Positions 62,478 to 64,000 of a DNA stretch of 64,000 bases are shown piece by piece. The stretch is from assembly GCF_004682015.1 (NCBI RefSeq), contig NZ_SMLM01000002.1:496001-560000 (forward strand), given 5' to 3'. Origin of the DNA: Ramlibacter henchirensis (lineage in GTDB: Bacteria > Pseudomonadota > Gammaproteobacteria > Burkholderiales > Burkholderiaceae_C). Positions within the stretch are counted from its first letter, which is position 1, and each line of letters begins with the position of its first letter. Below the pieces are notes generated by a model. That model was not told the DNA's origin. It made no database searches and saw only the letters and a program-made list of their open reading frames with translations. The position numbers were made by a program, and so were the translations under genes.

Positions 62478-64000
62478 TCAGCCGCGAAGCCGCGGCATGT
62501 TCAGGAAGCGCCAGGGATCGGGCAGCTCGCCCACCGGCACGTGGATCAGCGTGGGGCGGTCGGATGCAAGTGCGGCGCCCAGCGAGCGCCGCAGCTCGGC
62601 GGGGCTCTCGGCACGTTCGGCCGACATCCCGAACGAGCGGGCCAGCTGGACGAAGTCGGGATTGACCAGCGTCTCGGCGATCGTGCGTCCCGGGAACTGC
62701 ATCTGCTGCATGCGCCGCACGTTGCCGAAGGCGCCGTCGTCGAACACGATGGCCACGACGCCGATGCCGTGCTGCATGGCGGTCGCGAGCTCCTGCACGT
62801 TGAACATGAAGCCGCCGTCGCCGTTCACGCTCACGACCGCCGCCTGCGGCCGCGCCACCTTCGCGCCCAGGGCGGTCGCGTAACCCCAGCCCAGCGTGCC
62901 CTGGTAGCCGCTCGAGAGATAGGTGCGCGGCCGATAGACCGGGAAGGCGACACGGCTGGTGTAGCCCACCTGTGTCATGTCCTCGACGAAGATGCCGTCC
63001 TCGGGCAGCACCTCGCGGATCGCGCGGATGTAGTCCAGCTGCGGCTGCATCGCCGCGAGCTGCTCGTCGACGGCGCGACGGTGCGTGTCGAGTTCGGCCT
63101 CGCGCGAGGGTCGCGTGCCCACGCCGGCCAGCACGCGCTCCAGCAACGCGGGCACGACCTCGGCTGCACGCCCGCAGAGCGCCGCGTCGGGCACGCCGTG
63201 GCGCTCGAGTTCGTCGGGGTCCACCTCGATGCGAACCACCTTGATACCCGCATCCATGCCCCACACCATCGACTGCGTCTGCATCCGGGTGCCGATGGCC
63301 AGCACGAGGTCGACCTCGCGCCACATCCGGTGCCCGACCGGCGGCGTGATCGCCAGCGGATGCCGCGCATCGAGCACGCCGCGGCCCATGCGATAGGACT
63401 GCACCGGCGCCTGCAGCGCCTCGGCCAGGCGGCGGACGGCCTCGCCGCAGTCCTGCGCGCCACCGCCGACCACGATCAGCGGACGGCGAGCCTCGAGCAG
63501 CAGCGCCGCGGCCTTGTCGAGCGCCGCCGGATCGACGGCCGGTGCGGCGGGTACGGCCACCGGAACGGCAGCGGCCGCGCCGCGGCGGCCCCACACGTCC
63601 ATCGCGCACTCCAGCGCCACCGGCCGCGGGCGGCTGCTGCGCAGCTGCCGGAAGGCCTCGGCCACCAGCAGCGGCGCCTCGTGCGGCGCGCGTATGCGCT
63701 CGGACCATTTCGTCAGCGAACGCAGGATCGCGAGCTGGTCCGGCAGCTCGTGCAGCATGCCGTAGCCGCGGCCGATGTGCCGGTGCGGGATCTGCCCGGT
63801 GATCGCCAGCACCGGCGCGTTGCAGGCGTACGCCGTCGACAGCGCGGCCGTGGTGTTCAGCACGCCCGGCCCGGGCACCACGCAATAGGCCGCCGGCCGC
63901 CCGGTGGCCATCGCCGCGCCGAGCGCCATGTACGAGGCGGCCTGCTCATGCCGCGTGTGGACGATGCGGATGCGCTCGCGCTCGTCGTAGAGGGCGTTGA
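62478..64000 (-). CDS. Thiamine-diphosphate-dependent enzyme, acetolactate-synthase-like (5' end beyond window)
   Basis: At least 507 residues are in the window; the N-terminus lies to the right. The catalytic glutamate region RHEQAASYMA is near the right edge, then VPGPGVLNTTAAL, a central domain LLEARRPLIVVGGGAQDCG, and the ThDP-binding motif GDGGFMFNVQELATAM...FDDGAFGN. It belongs to the acetolactate synthase/benzoylformate decarboxylase superfamily. Members decarboxylate 2-oxo acids or acyl-CoA. The internal ATG at 63929 is not the start because the frame stays open with conserved residues. Role next to the acyl-CoA genes is unclear. Confidence 0.9.
   Translation of the reverse strand, partial: NALYDERERIRIVHTRHEQAASYMALGAAMATGRPAAYCVVPGPGVLNTTAALSTAYACNAPVLAITGQIPHRHIGRGYGMLHELPDQLAILRSLTKWSERIRAPHEAPLLVAEAFRQLRSSRPRPVALECAMDVWGRRGAAAAVPVAVPAAPAVDPAALDKAAALLLEARRPLIVVGGGAQDCGEAVRRLAEALQAPVQSYRMGRGVLDARHPLAITPPVGHRMWREVDLVLAIGTRMQTQSMVWGMDAGIKVVRIEVDPDELERHGVPDAALCGRAAEVVPALLERVLAGVGTRPSREAELDTHRRAVDEQLAAMQPQLDYIRAIREVLPEDGIFVEDMTQVGYTSRVAFPVYRPRTYLSSGYQGTLGWGYATALGAKVARPQAAVVSVNGDGGFMFNVQELATAMQHGIGVVAIVFDDGAFGNVRRMQQMQFPGRTIAETLVNPDFVQLARSFGMSAERAESPAELRRSLGAALASDRPTLIHVPVGELPDPWRFLNMPRLRG

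Noticed and set aside
63927-63929. Internal ATG as the start of the ThDP enzyme
   Set aside because: The frame stays open to the window edge and the upstream codons encode the conserved RHEQAASY with the catalytic glutamate.

Overview
This is a high-G+C bacterial window (C/G-rich third codon positions almost everywhere, many GTG starts and 1-4 nt gene overlaps). It carries 62 protein-coding genes and no recognisable RNA genes, insertion sequences or CRISPR arrays. Six Bug/TctC-type periplasmic receptors, five ABC importers, FCD-type GntR regulators and a meta-cleavage pathway point to a catabolically versatile betaproteobacterium of the Burkholderiales (Comamonadaceae- or Alcaligenaceae-like). 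The assignment is by gene content only. No gene-free stretch exceeds 300 bases. The longest gaps are 19559-19719, 60545-60685 and 23185-23310, and each is described as a regulatory region or terminator.

Left arm, 1-11176 (minus): a probable operon reads leftwards from a TauABC-type importer through an MBL-fold hydrolase, an FAD oxidoreductase, an iron/polyamine-type ABC importer (AfuA/FbpB/FbpC-like), an alpha/beta hydrolase, a cupin and a Bug receptor cut by the window edge. It is divergent from a TauD/TfdA-type dioxygenase gene (11264-12277, plus). Next, 12264-19558 (minus) encodes an MBL hydrolase, a second TauABC-type importer with two tandem receptors, a YtcJ-type amidohydrolase and a RidA-family protein. 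Then 19720-23184 (minus) encodes two near-duplicate GntR/FCD regulators, a Bug receptor and a second TauD/TfdA-type dioxygenase.

Central block, 23311-45084 (plus): 24 tightly packed genes. They encode a LigA/LigB-type ring-cleavage dioxygenase, a cysteine hydrolase, a carboxymuconolactone-decarboxylase-like protein, a 2-hydroxymuconic/2-aminomuconic semialdehyde dehydrogenase, a creatininase-family hydrolase, a Bug receptor and an unknown helical protein. The complete lower pathway follows (4-oxalocrotonate decarboxylase, 2-oxopent-4-enoate hydratase, 4-hydroxy-2-oxovalerate aldolase, acylating acetaldehyde dehydrogenase), then a Liv-type importer, an amidohydrolase and a third TauABC-type importer that contains a paralogue of the unknown helical protein. 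The minus-strand set 45081-49296 encodes a gamma-glutamyltransferase-like enzyme, a third amidohydrolase and a Bug receptor.

The head of every one of these operons (near 11240, 19570, 20440, 23240/23285 and 49325) carries AT-rich ATCGATT elements, usually paired 17-19 bp apart. I infer that the duplicated GntR regulators control one regulon spanning about 49 kb. The enzymes suggest degradation of a nitrogen-containing aromatic or heteroaromatic compound to pyruvate and acetyl-CoA. No 4-oxalocrotonate tautomerase is present but a RidA protein is, which would fit a 2-aminomuconate-type route. That is inference.

Right arm, 49369-64000: this region lacks the ATCGATT elements. A MarR regulator is divergent from hydantoinase/oxoprolinase A and B subunits, an argininosuccinate-lyase-like enzyme and a Bug receptor. 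A CoA-dependent set follows (acyl-CoA synthetase, Bug receptor, DUF35 protein, thiolase, enoyl-CoA hydratase, partial ThDP enzyme) with a LysR regulator. Two copies of a 15-bp element, GGGAAACnnTGTCCC, sit in front of the thiolase/LysR pair and of the hydratase.
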